Source: Stramenopiles sp. TOSAG23-2 (lineage: Eukaryota; Sar). From it: a DNA stretch of 35,981 bases. The stretch lies in NCBI GenBank assembly GCA_900128395.1, contig LT649341.1, positions 1 through 35,981 on the forward strand. The letters are read 5' to 3'. This document shows positions 1 through 10,104 of the stretch, piece by piece; the first letter of the stretch is position 1, and the number at the start of each line of letters is the position of its first letter. The notes under the pieces were generated by a model. That model had not been told where the DNA came from, did no database searches, and worked only from the letters and a program-made list of their open reading frames with translations. A program made the translations under genes and the position numbers.

Positions 1-48
1 GTAATCCTCTACCTTGGATACTTGGTCGAGCTGTTAATGTGTCTAAAA
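1..48 (-). repeat. 48-bp inverted copy of glycosyltransferase coding sequence
   Basis: Positions 1-48 are the exact reverse complement of 3841-3888, which lies inside the glycosyltransferase exon. The match reaches the window edge, so it may extend further to the left. It stops at 49. The next ~15 bases still resemble the partner (for example the shared ttg-acgac pattern near 53-61), but the Rab-like reading frame begins there. Either this is a diverged second gene copy running leftwards or, more simply, a chimeric junction from whole-genome amplification or assembly. Confidence 0.85.
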
Positions 49-52
49 AATA

Positions 53-3007
53 TTGCACGACGTTTCTTGCATTATATTAGCATATGATGTGAGTAACTAC
101 AATTCGTTTTTAGAAGCAACAAAATCATGGATGGATCTGGTCAAACCAAATTTACAACAAGATAGCAAATTATTCATCATGTTACTTGGCTGCAAAACAG
201 ATTTAGCAGCTAATCGAACTGTTAGTATCAAAGAAGCAGAAGCATTTGCATCTAGAAATGGCGTATTCTTTATGGAAATTTCTGCAAAAAATGGTACCAA
301 CGTTGATTTAACATTAACATTATTACGTATACGTTCAGTAAATGCTTTGCGTAGTGATCCTATCACTAGTACCAGTAGCAGTATGTTTGTCGATGCCAAT
401 GATTCCATGATACCAAATGCACCATCTTCCATTGATATTGGACAACAAAAACAAGAAATGCAAGCATTTGTACCACCGCCACCACCACCATCTCCACCTA
501 ATTCAGAAAGCAATATAACGACAGCTACTGCTGCAACACGATATATTCAAAACCAACAAGCAGTTGAAGATAAATTAGTGGATAATTTAATAGCAGAAGG
601 AGTCAGATTAAAATCACCAAAGCGTCAATTTGGCTTGACTGCACAGATTTCATCATCGTATGAAAGCATCAATGCCATTTTAGGTAGACAATATCAACAG
701 CAACCACAAACGGATTACACGTCGTCCTTGGCTATAACAAATGCTGCTGCAAATATTTCGAAGAATGCATCGCCAACAATAAAATCTCCAAAAAAACAAC
801 AAGTTTATATGAATTTACATCATGGAAGACGTTCCCAATATAATGTGGATAATAATAATACTCCTAATAAAGTAGAGACAAAAGAAGGCAACGGAGTGAA
901 ATCGCCTAAACAAAGTGTTAATCAAAAATCACCAGTATTTGAACAAGAATATGAAGTATTGCGTGGAATGTTTGAAGAATTTGATGCAACTACGCAACAA
1001 ACATTACAAAATAGTAGCACAAGTAATAATAGCTTTAATAATTTTAAAGCTGCCAATGCATCCTTTGCAAAAATTAATGACAATAACAATAGCAGCAGCA
1101 GCGTAAGGGTATATACGGAGAAAAGCCCAAGAAAAGCTGGAGACTTTGATAATAAATTTGGACGAGGAATGGGACCAAGATTAGATTCTTATGATACAAT
1201 TGATAGTCCATTAAGAGCACGACAAGCAACTGGAATTTCTAGTTCAAAATCATTACGCATGCCAAATTCATCCACGTCGCCCGCATCAATTCCATTGATA
1301 AATGCTAGTCAAAAAATAAATATACGTGATAGTGGCTTAGGAAATGAAGGAGCATTTTCCAACAACAGCAACAGTAGGATGGTAGATAAACATAGAAGCA
1401 ATAGTTCAATTGCATATGGAAATATACTAGAAAAAGCATATGGGCAAAATTTATTAAATAGTTATGCTAGTATGAACAACAACAACAACAACAACCAGGG
1501 TGACGGTGGTCGTGGAAGACGATGGAATGACAACAATGTCATGAAAGTATCCCCACGTAAATTAAAAGCCAAAGTTATTCAACAAGAAAGAAACAAGCAA
1601 ATTAAAATATGGAATCAGCATGTGGTGAAGAAGAAATTTGGCCGAGATGAAGAAGTAAAAACAAAACGTAAGAAAAAATTAGGATATTTACCAAAACAAT
1701 ACCAACGTTATCGACGTCCACGACCATCATTGACAGAGAAACCAACGACGCCACCAGATTTAGTTGTAGATGTGACCTTGCCAAATGGACGATCTGGAAC
1801 AATTGAAGTTAGAGCTGGGGATAATGCAAGGGATCTTGCAGAAAAATATGTATATGAACATTCATTACGCATGCGTTTTATTCCAATTTTAACAGATTTA
1901 GTCGAAGAGAAAGTAAAGGAATTTTTAATATTAGAAGAAAGAAAATTATTTGCACAGAAAAGAAGACAGGCTCGTAATGGTTTCCTTGCCAATCAAGCAT
2001 TAGAAAGAAATGTAAATAGTCCTGGAAATTTGAATAACTCAAGCAATAGTTTTAATGTTGGTATTCCACCATCACCAAACTTAACAGTACCGCAACCATT
2101 TTATTTAGAGACTGCTGAAAGAGGTAGATCAACATTTAAATCTCCACCAAAAAGGATAATAGCAAAATTACATATTGATGTAGGCCCAAGTAAACGTGGT
2201 ACAATAACAATACGTATTGGTGATAATCCTGAAAAATTGGTAAATGAATTTCGTCGCACATATCGGATTAAAAAATCACAATGTGTAATGATTTTAACAC
2301 GGGTTACAAAATTAATTAATGATGCACGAAGACAGGAAGAAATCGATCGAGAAAATGAGATGAATGGGTCGGGTTATTCAAAACGGGATAGTGCTATTGG
2401 ATCGTTTTTCGATGAAGGGTATGGCAATAATGATAATAGTAATAATATTTCGCAAGCTGGAAACATGATGATGGGATCACCATCTTACGGAAATGAATCT
2501 CCAGAACGTGCATTGACACCTGCACAAAATGATTTGTTTCGTCGTACATTAGGTTTTGGTACAAATGAACGTGCTCAAAGTCAAGTGACTCGGGGTGTAG
2601 CAAATAGAACAAGGAAAAACCGAGGAGGAGGAGGAGGAGGAACGACAACGGAACATGAAACCGAATACACGACAGATAACGGTACCACAGGGGCAGAATA
2701 TACAACAGATAACGTTACTACTACAGGGGCAGAATATACAACAGATAATGGTACAGGTGATGAAGATGAAGAGGAGACGGATTATGATCAAAAAGAAGAA
2801 CAACAACGCAAAGCTGTTTTTAATTTAGATATTAATTTACCAGGTGGACAATCAAAACGTATTACTGTTTATGAAGGAGATGATCCAAAAGATTTAGCAA
2901 AAGTATTTGTTGAAAAAAATGGTTTGCCAAATCCAGAAAGTAGTATTAATCGATTAACACAACTGTTAGTTAGTGGTTTGGAGAAACATCCACAAAGTGT
3001 AGCGTAA
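53..3007 (+). CDS. Rab-like small GTPase fragment with three C-terminal beta-grasp-like repeats (5' partial)
   Basis: The first ~100 residues are the second half of a Ras/Rab G domain. They show the YDVSN strand (residues 11-15), a G4 motif reading C47-K-T-D50 instead of NKxD, and G5 SAK at 77-79. The P-loop and switch regions are missing, and there is an in-frame stop at 44-46. Residue 1 is a TTG, so the true start was lost at the junction near 49-53. Residues ~110-560 are a low-complexity N/S/Q-rich linker with KSPK/SPRK-like motifs and a proline run (~143-150). Three copies of a ~55-residue unit follow at ~570-630, ~702-760 and ~920-975, each with the pattern hydrophobic-x-hydrophobic, (P)G, R/K-x-I-x-V, GDxxxxL, then a helix. 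The third follows an acidic (A)EYTTDN tandem tract. The C-terminus lacks prenylation cysteines, so this is not a canonical membrane-cycling Rab. Function is unknown. The GTPase part is secure; the repeats are inferred from internal similarity. Confidence 0.75.
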   Translation: MHDVSCIILAYDVSNYNSFLEATKSWMDLVKPNLQQDSKLFIMLLGCKTDLAANRTVSIKEAEAFASRNGVFFMEISAKNGTNVDLTLTLLRIRSVNALRSDPITSTSSSMFVDANDSMIPNAPSSIDIGQQKQEMQAFVPPPPPPSPPNSESNITTATAATRYIQNQQAVEDKLVDNLIAEGVRLKSPKRQFGLTAQISSSYESINAILGRQYQQQPQTDYTSSLAITNAAANISKNASPTIKSPKKQQVYMNLHHGRRSQYNVDNNNTPNKVETKEGNGVKSPKQSVNQKSPVFEQEYEVLRGMFEEFDATTQQTLQNSSTSNNSFNNFKAANASFAKINDNNNSSSSVRVYTEKSPRKAGDFDNKFGRGMGPRLDSYDTIDSPLRARQATGISSSKSLRMPNSSTSPASIPLINASQKINIRDSGLGNEGAFSNNSNSRMVDKHRSNSSIAYGNILEKAYGQNLLNSYASMNNNNNNNQGDGGRGRRWNDNNVMKVSPRKLKAKVIQQERNKQIKIWNQHVVKKKFGRDEEVKTKRKKKLGYLPKQYQRYRRPRPSLTEKPTTPPDLVVDVTLPNGRSGTIEVRAGDNARDLAEKYVYEHSLRMRFIPILTDLVEEKVKEFLILEERKLFAQKRRQARNGFLANQALERNVNSPGNLNNSSNSFNVGIPPSPNLTVPQPFYLETAERGRSTFKSPPKRIIAKLHIDVGPSKRGTITIRIGDNPEKLVNEFRRTYRIKKSQCVMILTRVTKLINDARRQEEIDRENEMNGSGYSKRDSAIGSFFDEGYGNNDNSNNISQAGNMMMGSPSYGNESPERALTPAQNDLFRRTLGFGTNERAQSQVTRGVANRTRKNRGGGGGGTTTEHETEYTTDNGTTGAEYTTDNVTTTGAEYTTDNGTGDEDEEETDYDQKEEQQRKAVFNLDINLPGGQSKRITVYEGDDPKDLAKVFVEKNGLPNPESSINRLTQLLVSGLEKHPQSVA
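2665..2785 (+). repeat. coding minisatellite, three (A)EYTTDN units
   Basis: Three imperfect copies of a 30-36 base unit encoding EYTTDN plus a Gly/Thr spacer sit directly before an acidic DEDEEE stretch and the third C-terminal domain of the Rab-like protein. The unit length is a multiple of three, so copy-number change keeps the frame. Confidence 0.8.
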
Positions 3008-3517
3008 ATATGGGACACTAGAGTGTGGTTGGGTGTTATGTCCTATGATCGTGTATACGAATTAAAGAGAGAGTGTGATGTGTGTCGTACGACGTACGAA
3101 CAGTATGATATGTAAAGGAGAAGAGAGAGAGAGAGATATTCAGTACACTTTTTTTAATAAGATATTTTTTGTCAAACATTATTGTTGTTTGCAAATTTTG
3201 TTTTTTTGCCTACCCCCTATCAATAGATCAAAATGACACATAATTTATACTTGAAAGGGAAATTAGAATATAATATCAAACAAATATTTCTATAACAATT
3301 TTTGAATTTTCAAAAAAACACCACCACGAAATAAAAAAAAATGCAGTTGTTATTACAATATATAATAGGCTTATAAATAGCACAATAGTGCAATAATAAG
3401 CTATAAAAATATTAATAAATATGCATTTTAAAATTTAGAAAGAAAACATTCTATCGTTACCATAGAAGGATAGAATGCAAGCATATACAAGTATAAAACG
3501 AGAAGAAAAACAACATA
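3008..3517. other. intergenic spacer
   Basis: AT-rich spacer between two co-oriented genes. It holds a (GA)n tract at about 3122-3136, homopolymer A/T runs, and an A-rich leader before the ATG at 3518. I see no further gene. Confidence 0.6.
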
Positions 3518-6500
3518 ATGGCACCTGCAGCAATGGCAACGCCGGAAATAATACAATTTGGATATGTATCCATTGAATTGTGGGTATTGCAAATCATTGT
3601 TTCTATTACAGCATTAACAACTGCAGTCGTTACATCTGCAATGGTAAGTATATTATTATTATTATTATTACAATCATATAAACACTACCTTTTATAAATT
3701 ATAGACCACTAACCAAATATTATATATATATATACACACACACACAAATTAGATATTGTTACAAAAAAAGAAGAGAAGACGAAGTCGTAGTTTTTCATCC
3801 CCTACATCACCTTTACAACATCGTCTTGTCGTACAACGTCTTTTAGACACATTAACAGCTCGACCAAGTATCCAAGGTAGAGGATTACGTATAGTATTTA
3901 TAGCAGTAGGAACACGCGGTTTTGTTCAACCATGTCTAGCACTTGCAAAAGCACTTAAAAAACGTGGACATTTTCCAATGATTATTTCAACTAAGAAATT
4001 TAAAAATTTCATCGAATCTCATGGTATTGAATGTGGTACAATTTACAATGAATCAGTCGGGCATCCTAGTGGATGGAATACATTTCCAAGCGCGTCTGAA
4101 GTTTTTTCTGCTGCTATGTTGCAAAATTCAAAGACAAGTAAACCTGGTGAATGGAAAGCAAATGGTGAAATAATATATAAACATTGTAAAGATTTTAAAC
4201 CTGATTTGTTGTTGACGACGTTGTTTGGTGAATTTTATGCACTGGATATTGCAGAGAAAATCAATGTCCCATGGTGGGGTGTTCGTCTTAGTCCAGAAGT
4301 TCCATTTGCAAGTAGTCAACTTAGGACATCCCCAACTTATGAAAATACATTTGCTGTTTCCAGTCATCCATGGGTTACACCAGTGACAGTTGCATGGCAA
4401 CGTGCCTCATTAGCATTTGTTTATTGGAAAAAAGGTATATATTCAGAATTAGAAGAATTTAGAACAAAAACATTAGGATTACCAGCAAAATCATTAAGTG
4501 AAAAGCAATTAGAAAGTGAAAAAATACCATTGTTATTAGGGTATAGCCCAACTATTTTAGAATTACCAGAAGATATTCAAAGTTGGCATATAGGTGTAGG
4601 TTTTTGGTTTTTAACTGATGATGAGGAAGAAGAAACAGAAAAAGAGCGAAATAATGGTGGTGGTAATAATAACAATCATGAAAAAGTTATTTCGAAAAAA
4701 AATAAGAACGAGTTTAGTCATAAATTAAATATATTTATGAAAAAAGGTCTACAAAAAGGTGGTATAATATGTCTTGATTTTGGCAGTTGTGAAGATAAAG
4801 GTTTAATTGAACGCTGTATCGAAGCTGTTGCATTATGTAATAATGATGATCGTAAAAAACGAATTATTGTCCGCACAAATATTGATTTTAAAAAATCATC
4901 AAGTAATGGATATAAAAAATATGATTCAAAATTTGTACATTTTGTAAAAGATATTTCTCATTCAAAATTATTTCCATATTGTTCATTGATTATGCATCAT
5001 GGCGGTGCAGGGACTACGGCACAAACGTTACGATGTGGGATACCATCAATTATTATACCAGCATTTCAATTCACTGATCAACCATTATGGGCAGATAGGG
5101 TTGAAGCATTGAATGTTGGAATTTACATACGTCGTGAGAATCCTAGTGCAATGACAATTAAACAAGCATTGGAACAAATGTTGAATAATTATGATATATA
5201 TAGAATCGAAGCATTACATGTGAAAGATTTATTGCGCACTGAGTCTAAAACAAGTTTATCTGCAACGGTTGATTTAATTGAATCCCCTTTACAAATGTGG
5301 GCACCAGAGATTTATACAGATAGTCGACAATGTCCTGTAAAACATTCAATCGCTAGGCGAATGTTAAAAAGTATACAGTCGAAATATGATGGTGTACGCT
5401 TAGAGCACAATGGCCTTTTATTGCCGGAAGATCCATTGGAAAAAAAATGTTGTGGTATGTGTCGATTTATTATCCCAGCAATTTTTGAATTGATTTATTT
5501 ATTGACAAAGCGTTTTATGATACATATGTTGGTATTGGTAAAACGAACGTATGCAGATATTTTAGGATTTTTTAAAGTATCTTCAACAACATTTCCGCAA
5601 GTGGAAGATATCAACAATATGTCAAATAAAGGATGGACCGCCGATTTATTTCAAAAAATGGGTATTTTCTCACAAAAGGATTTAATATTACAACCAAACG
5701 CATGTGTAATTGATATTGAAACAAGACCATTAGCTGTTGATGAAGGCTTTACCTCTTGTTTATATGTATGTACAGAAAAAAACTCGGATGCTTCCTTTGT
5801 ATTGAAAATGAGTCCAAAATGGACAGTCGCGGAACAAGTAACATCGACGGAACAATTGCAACATTTGAAAGAAATGTGGGTTGGCGCACGTAGCCGTGGT
5901 AAACATGGTGGAATGGGTTGCTTAGTCCCATATACATGGAAAAGCTCCATATGCAGTTTTACTGGAGAATTTTTACATGCAATGGAATATTTAGATGGAA
6001 TGGTAGCAGGTAACCAATTAGAAGATTTGCCGTTGATACAAGCATATCAAGCAGTTGGCGAAATTGCAAAGTTACATGGTATGTTTTGGAATCGTAAGCC
6101 AAAAGATTGGAATTCGAAATTTGATAATTTAGCAACTGGGAGAAGAATCGTTGCAGCGCTTGGCCGTCACCATTTTAATATACAAAAAGGTGCAACAACA
6201 TTGTTTAAATACGATCCGATGATGCTTGGCGCATTGGATCATTTTTTATTTCAAAAACCAACTACGATTGTACATGGTGATTTAAGAAGTGCAAATGTTA
6301 TGTTCCCGAAGGGTAATATGGATCGTAATGCACGTTGTAGCATCATTGATTGGGGTGGAATTATGCAAGGTAAAGGTGTATTTGATGTTGCATATTTATT
6401 AGGTACTGGAATGTCAGCAAAAACAAGACAAGAAAATGAAATTAAAGTGTTACAACACTATTATTGTGAACTGGATGCAGCAGGTGCTAATTTAGAACAA

Positions 6501-6695
6501 TATACATTTGATGATTTAGTACGTGATTATAGAATTTGTTTATGGTTAGCTGCTGCATTATATGCAATACCAAATATATACGATCGTGGTACATTAACAG
6601 ATGAAAACGAAGAGGCGGCAGATGAAGTGCGTAGTACACTCAGAAAAAATTTACAGCCGATATTAGAAGAGGAAGTCCGTTATATGAAGATGTAA
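3518..6695 (+). CDS. membrane-anchored sterol-type glycosyltransferase fused to APH-like kinase domain
   Basis: Model: exon 1 3518-3643, intron 3644-3752, exon 2 3753-6695, phase 0, 1022 aa. Exon 1 supplies a hydrophobic segment (about residues 18-44) followed by KKKRRRSR, a signal-anchor layout. Residues ~60-530 are a GT1/GT28 UDP-glycosyltransferase of the sterol glucosyltransferase type. They have an N-terminal GTRGFVQPxLAL motif and, at ~456, the donor-binding HHGGAGTTAQTLRCGIPSII motif ending in TDQPLWA. A second hydrophobic stretch lies at ~612-638. The last ~350 residues resemble the aminoglycoside phosphotransferase/choline kinase fold: HGDLRSANVMF at ~883 (catalytic Asp and Asn) and IIDWGG at ~906 (metal-binding Asp). 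The likely role is glycosylation of a lipid or sterol at a membrane, with phosphorylation of a small molecule or lipid by the second domain. The substrates are unknown. Both domains lie in one uninterrupted exon, so the fusion is solid. Confidence 0.85.
3644..3752 (+). other. spliceosomal intron in glycosyltransferase gene
   Basis: Donor ATG|GTAAGT at 3644, branch-like CTAAC at 3709-3713, acceptor AAATTAG ending at 3752, length 109, phase 0. It carries a (TTA)n tract and (TA)n(CA)n just before the acceptor. Splicing joins an ATG-initiated hydrophobic exon to a reading frame that otherwise lacks a good start. Confidence 0.85.
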
Positions 6696-7125
6696 TCATC
6701 GCTATATATCCAGATCCAGGGAGAAGATGTGTGAGAACACTTTCTGAAAAATTGTGTGCCTTATCTATGGTAGTGTAAAATGTATTTTATGTCTATTTAA
6801 ATTGTACTTGTTTTTCCAAAACAAAACTACCTCAAATCTAATTGTGCAAAATTTAATATATTAACCACACCCAAAATGACAAAATAAAACGATACACTAT
6901 GGATTGATTAAAAAATGAACTCCGAAATCATGAACGATGATGATGATGTTTAAATAGTGCTATGTAATGCTAAATTCATCACCGCGAAAAATCAATATCT
7001 CCTCCCATCACATATGTGCATATAGAATACAGAGTAGTATATATATATTTAAATAGATAGATAGACAGATAGACAGACAGATATATATCAAAACGAGAAA
7101 CATTTATTGTTGTTGTGAGAAAAAG
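6696..7125. other. intergenic spacer
   Basis: AT-rich spacer with a (GATA/GACA)n tract at about 7053-7084 shortly before the next ATG. No gene seen. Confidence 0.6.
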
Positions 7126-10104
7126 ATGGATAAAAAAGCTATATTAAATCATTTGCAAATACATCCAGGTATGGAAAGAAACCACATTGTCAGTATGGCA
7201 GTTGGTGCACGACCAATCCCAGCAAATATCAATGGAAGAAATGCTGTAGGCCGTGCTGTTAAAAATCGTCCAAAACAAAAAAAAATAACATTAAGACAGT
7301 TAAAACTAAAAGTAGGAACAAAAGTTACATGTACACCACAATCTAGGAGATATAACACCCAGACTGGTACTGTTACTAGTGATGGAAAAATCAAACAAGA
7401 TGGTCAAGACGGTAAACGGGTTACACTTATACAATTCGCAGAACCAGCTGGTTATGGAATTTCCCAACGAAATCCAAAGAAGCTTTTCTACAAAGAGCAT
7501 GTGTATTTTGAAGTTGGAGGAAATGTTTTACAAACCTTTCAACAATTGTGCGAAAATTATGAATCGAAATCAAGGCAAGACGAAATGCGGGAGGAATTAA
7601 AAAAAGCGAATATAGCTTCATTGCAGCCACTAATATCAATTATTAAAAATCGTATGGGTGCTGATTTCCCTAGATTCGTATATCGCACTTGTAGAGATGA
7701 TGAAATTGAAGAAGAGAATATAGGTAGTAGTAGCGGCAAAACGACATACAAGCCTCTTCGACCAAATGTTTCTACCGGTCAACCATCTTATGAAGATTAT
7801 AAAAAGCTAGAGCCAACTCTTTTTATCAAAGATTTAAATGATCATATTCGTAACGGGAGTATTTCTAATCGTCGAAGACTTCATTTCATTTCTACAAGTG
7901 CTGATCTTGATGTTGTACTATGGTGGTCACATTGGGGCTTAAAAGATCTTGTTGTTATTGAAAGCGAAAAATGCATTGAAAAACAAATCCAACCTATTGG
8001 AGTTGGATTGCGACAACATGAAAATTTAACTTATGATGGAATTCATCGTGGGTATGCTGCAGAGAGCAGGGAAGTTACGTTTGCTCAAGAAATTCCATTT
8101 GGTGCTTATCAAAAGTTAAACGTAACGTGGAAAGTAGAGAAAAGATATTTAACTAACGGACGAAAGGCTTATAAACATTATTTTCCGAATGAAAAGCAGC
8201 TTCAAGATTGTTTCAATAATGGGGAAATTGAAATTGAAACGGAGTACTTTGCTGCAAGCACAAACCCTTGCAAGATTAATTTGACGTTTAATGGTAGAGA
8301 CTGGAGTGAAAAGCATAGGACAGAATCAAACAGAGCTTTCATGATGAAAAAAGGTGGAAGAAAAGGATTAACCCATGAGCATGAAGCTGGCGAGTTTTTT
8401 GCCCTTGTGTGTTACCATAACATGGATATTAAAGTACCACATGGTGCATTTTATGAAATTGTAGTAACAACGCGTAATCCATTTAATGGAGAGGAAACGA
8501 GACATTTTACAAATATTCTTTTGACTGAAGTTATTGACGGTGATCAATGTGAAGAAAGAGATGCATCAAGAGATATTGTGAAAAAGAGCCTTCTAGAAGG
8601 TGCTGCTGCAGATATTGCAATTGCTAATTTTGATGTATGCGGAGATGACATGTCAAATCTAATCATTGCAAAAAAGAATGCCTCTGATAGAGCTAGCTCG
8701 GAAAATTCCATAACTGTAAGAGTTGATGTTGGAAACTGTTTTCGCTTTGGTCCGGGTGGAGAAACAAGCCAAATAAAAAATCAAGCTACTTATTCAAAGT
8801 CACCCGAGGAGCTTTTTGAAGATATCAGAGACTTTATACATAAAAAAGGCAACGATTCTGCAGATCAACTACGTGTCAGTGTATTTAACCAAATAGCATC
8901 TGCAACATTGCGAAATCAAGCAAAAAATATTATATCAAAATTGAATTTTGAGAAAAATATTCTAAGTTGGTTTGCTTCAACTGCGTGCAAAATGCCACTT
9001 CCGCAATGGCAAACACATTTTGAAACTTTATTGCAGCGAATTAGATTGATTGCAGAATTTGATAAGCCCCCAAGTATGGGCAATGGTCAATTCTTTTCCG
9101 GTAATTACCTTGATAGCACTCCTGTACCTGCAATAAGAGAAAGCTCATCGAAACCTTTGAAACAAATTAAAATATTGTCAACAAGGGCTACCGCAAAGCA
9201 TAAATTGTATGAACAAAACGGGTATGAAATTATTGATGTAACTAGTAAATCATCTAGTTCCAAATGGCGGCAGTTTTCTCCATTTTACAGTTTTAGTAGA
9301 CCTTTAAAAGTTCCTGGAATGAAGAAAGTAAAAAGTTGCACTGTTGAAGGAATTTGGCAAGGCCTTAAAACTTTTGAATTAGAGGATGGTTCTGTTGAAG
9401 GTATTGACGTAAGTAAGTTTCAAATTAAAAACATGAAGGGTCTTAAGCGTACGTTAAGAGGAAAATCGAACAACAAAAAAAAGCGAAAGAAAGTCATAGG
9501 CCATAAACTTGGAGATGACATTATTAAAGGGGCTGCTGGAGAAAATGGTGCACGAAAAAAAATTTACATTCCGCTATATCAAAAAGTTTTGAAAAAACGT
9601 TTAAATACGCTTGTAGAAGACTTACGAGAGAAAGCAACAAACAAAAAAATTGCTTTACTGGATTATCTTACAAATGGTGATTACATGGTTGATAAACCTT
9701 TATCTCATGCTGCACTGCTAAAACAGTACATTATTGACACTCACGAAGACAAAACTTATGATGATTTTGATGAATTGGTTGATAAATTGTCACCATCAAC
9801 AAAAAAAAAACGCGTCAGATCTGATGCCGAAGGCAGTTCAAGTAAAACGACGAAAGAACCATCAAAGAAAAAAAGCAAAAGACAACTCGCACCGTCGCTT
9901 ATTCAAAGATCTACCTCCTATAACACACCGTGTCGTTTTGCAGATCAAGGCTGCATTGAGACTTTTCATAGTACCTCAACTGAAAGATACTTGACTCATT
10001 ATTTCCAATGCCCAAAAAATCCAAATCCAGAAGCTCTAAATCGACAAAATAGTGTGGGGAGTTCAAATTCGAGTAGTAGTAATAGTAATGAAGTATTGTT
10101 ATAA
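7126..10104 (+). CDS. multidomain protein: SH3-like, ADP-ribosyltransferase-like, DUF6939-like and zinc-finger regions
   Basis: 992 aa from a clear ATG, no intron. Residues ~58-130 read like a small beta-barrel (KVGTKVTC...TGTVTSDGK). Residues ~180-335 show the R/STS/E signature of ADP-ribosyltransferases: FVYRTCRDDE with R187 on a first strand, a DH at 239-240, FISTS with S256-T257-S258, then REVTFAQEIP with E316 about 60 residues on. Residues ~335-680 are unrecognised. Residues ~680-868 match a bacterial and phage domain I recall as DUF6939: IIDVTSKS, WRQFSPFY, TVEGIWQGLKTF (739-750), KNMKGLKR, IGHKLG, ARKKIYIPLYQKVL, LLDYLTNGD and KPLSHAALLKQYI, in the order expected. A lysine-rich insert splits it near 783-808. 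A basic linker follows, then a C2HC finger (C936, C943, H958, C962) and a serine tail. Leucine codons are unusually rich in CTN. A possible role is nucleotide or NAD-derived modification chemistry. The DUF6939 match is fairly firm; the ART assignment is inference. Confidence 0.7.
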   Translation: MDKKAILNHLQIHPGMERNHIVSMAVGARPIPANINGRNAVGRAVKNRPKQKKITLRQLKLKVGTKVTCTPQSRRYNTQTGTVTSDGKIKQDGQDGKRVTLIQFAEPAGYGISQRNPKKLFYKEHVYFEVGGNVLQTFQQLCENYESKSRQDEMREELKKANIASLQPLISIIKNRMGADFPRFVYRTCRDDEIEEENIGSSSGKTTYKPLRPNVSTGQPSYEDYKKLEPTLFIKDLNDHIRNGSISNRRRLHFISTSADLDVVLWWSHWGLKDLVVIESEKCIEKQIQPIGVGLRQHENLTYDGIHRGYAAESREVTFAQEIPFGAYQKLNVTWKVEKRYLTNGRKAYKHYFPNEKQLQDCFNNGEIEIETEYFAASTNPCKINLTFNGRDWSEKHRTESNRAFMMKKGGRKGLTHEHEAGEFFALVCYHNMDIKVPHGAFYEIVVTTRNPFNGEETRHFTNILLTEVIDGDQCEERDASRDIVKKSLLEGAAADIAIANFDVCGDDMSNLIIAKKNASDRASSENSITVRVDVGNCFRFGPGGETSQIKNQATYSKSPEELFEDIRDFIHKKGNDSADQLRVSVFNQIASATLRNQAKNIISKLNFEKNILSWFASTACKMPLPQWQTHFETLLQRIRLIAEFDKPPSMGNGQFFSGNYLDSTPVPAIRESSSKPLKQIKILSTRATAKHKLYEQNGYEIIDVTSKSSSSKWRQFSPFYSFSRPLKVPGMKKVKSCTVEGIWQGLKTFELEDGSVEGIDVSKFQIKNMKGLKRTLRGKSNNKKKRKKVIGHKLGDDIIKGAAGENGARKKIYIPLYQKVLKKRLNTLVEDLREKATNKKIALLDYLTNGDYMVDKPLSHAALLKQYIIDTHEDKTYDDFDELVDKLSPSTKKKRVRSDAEGSSSKTTKEPSKKKSKRQLAPSLIQRSTSYNTPCRFADQGCIETFHSTSTERYLTHYFQCPKNPNPEALNRQNSVGSSNSSSSNSNEVLL

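Noticed and set aside
97-513. 138-codon minus-strand frame under the Rab-like gene
   Set aside because: It is an antisense shadow of a clearly coding plus-strand frame; its polyglycine comes from the proline run of the real protein.
2665-2785. CRISPR-like array
   Set aside because: The short repeats are in-frame coding units without unique spacers, in a eukaryotic gene. No CRISPR array is seen anywhere.
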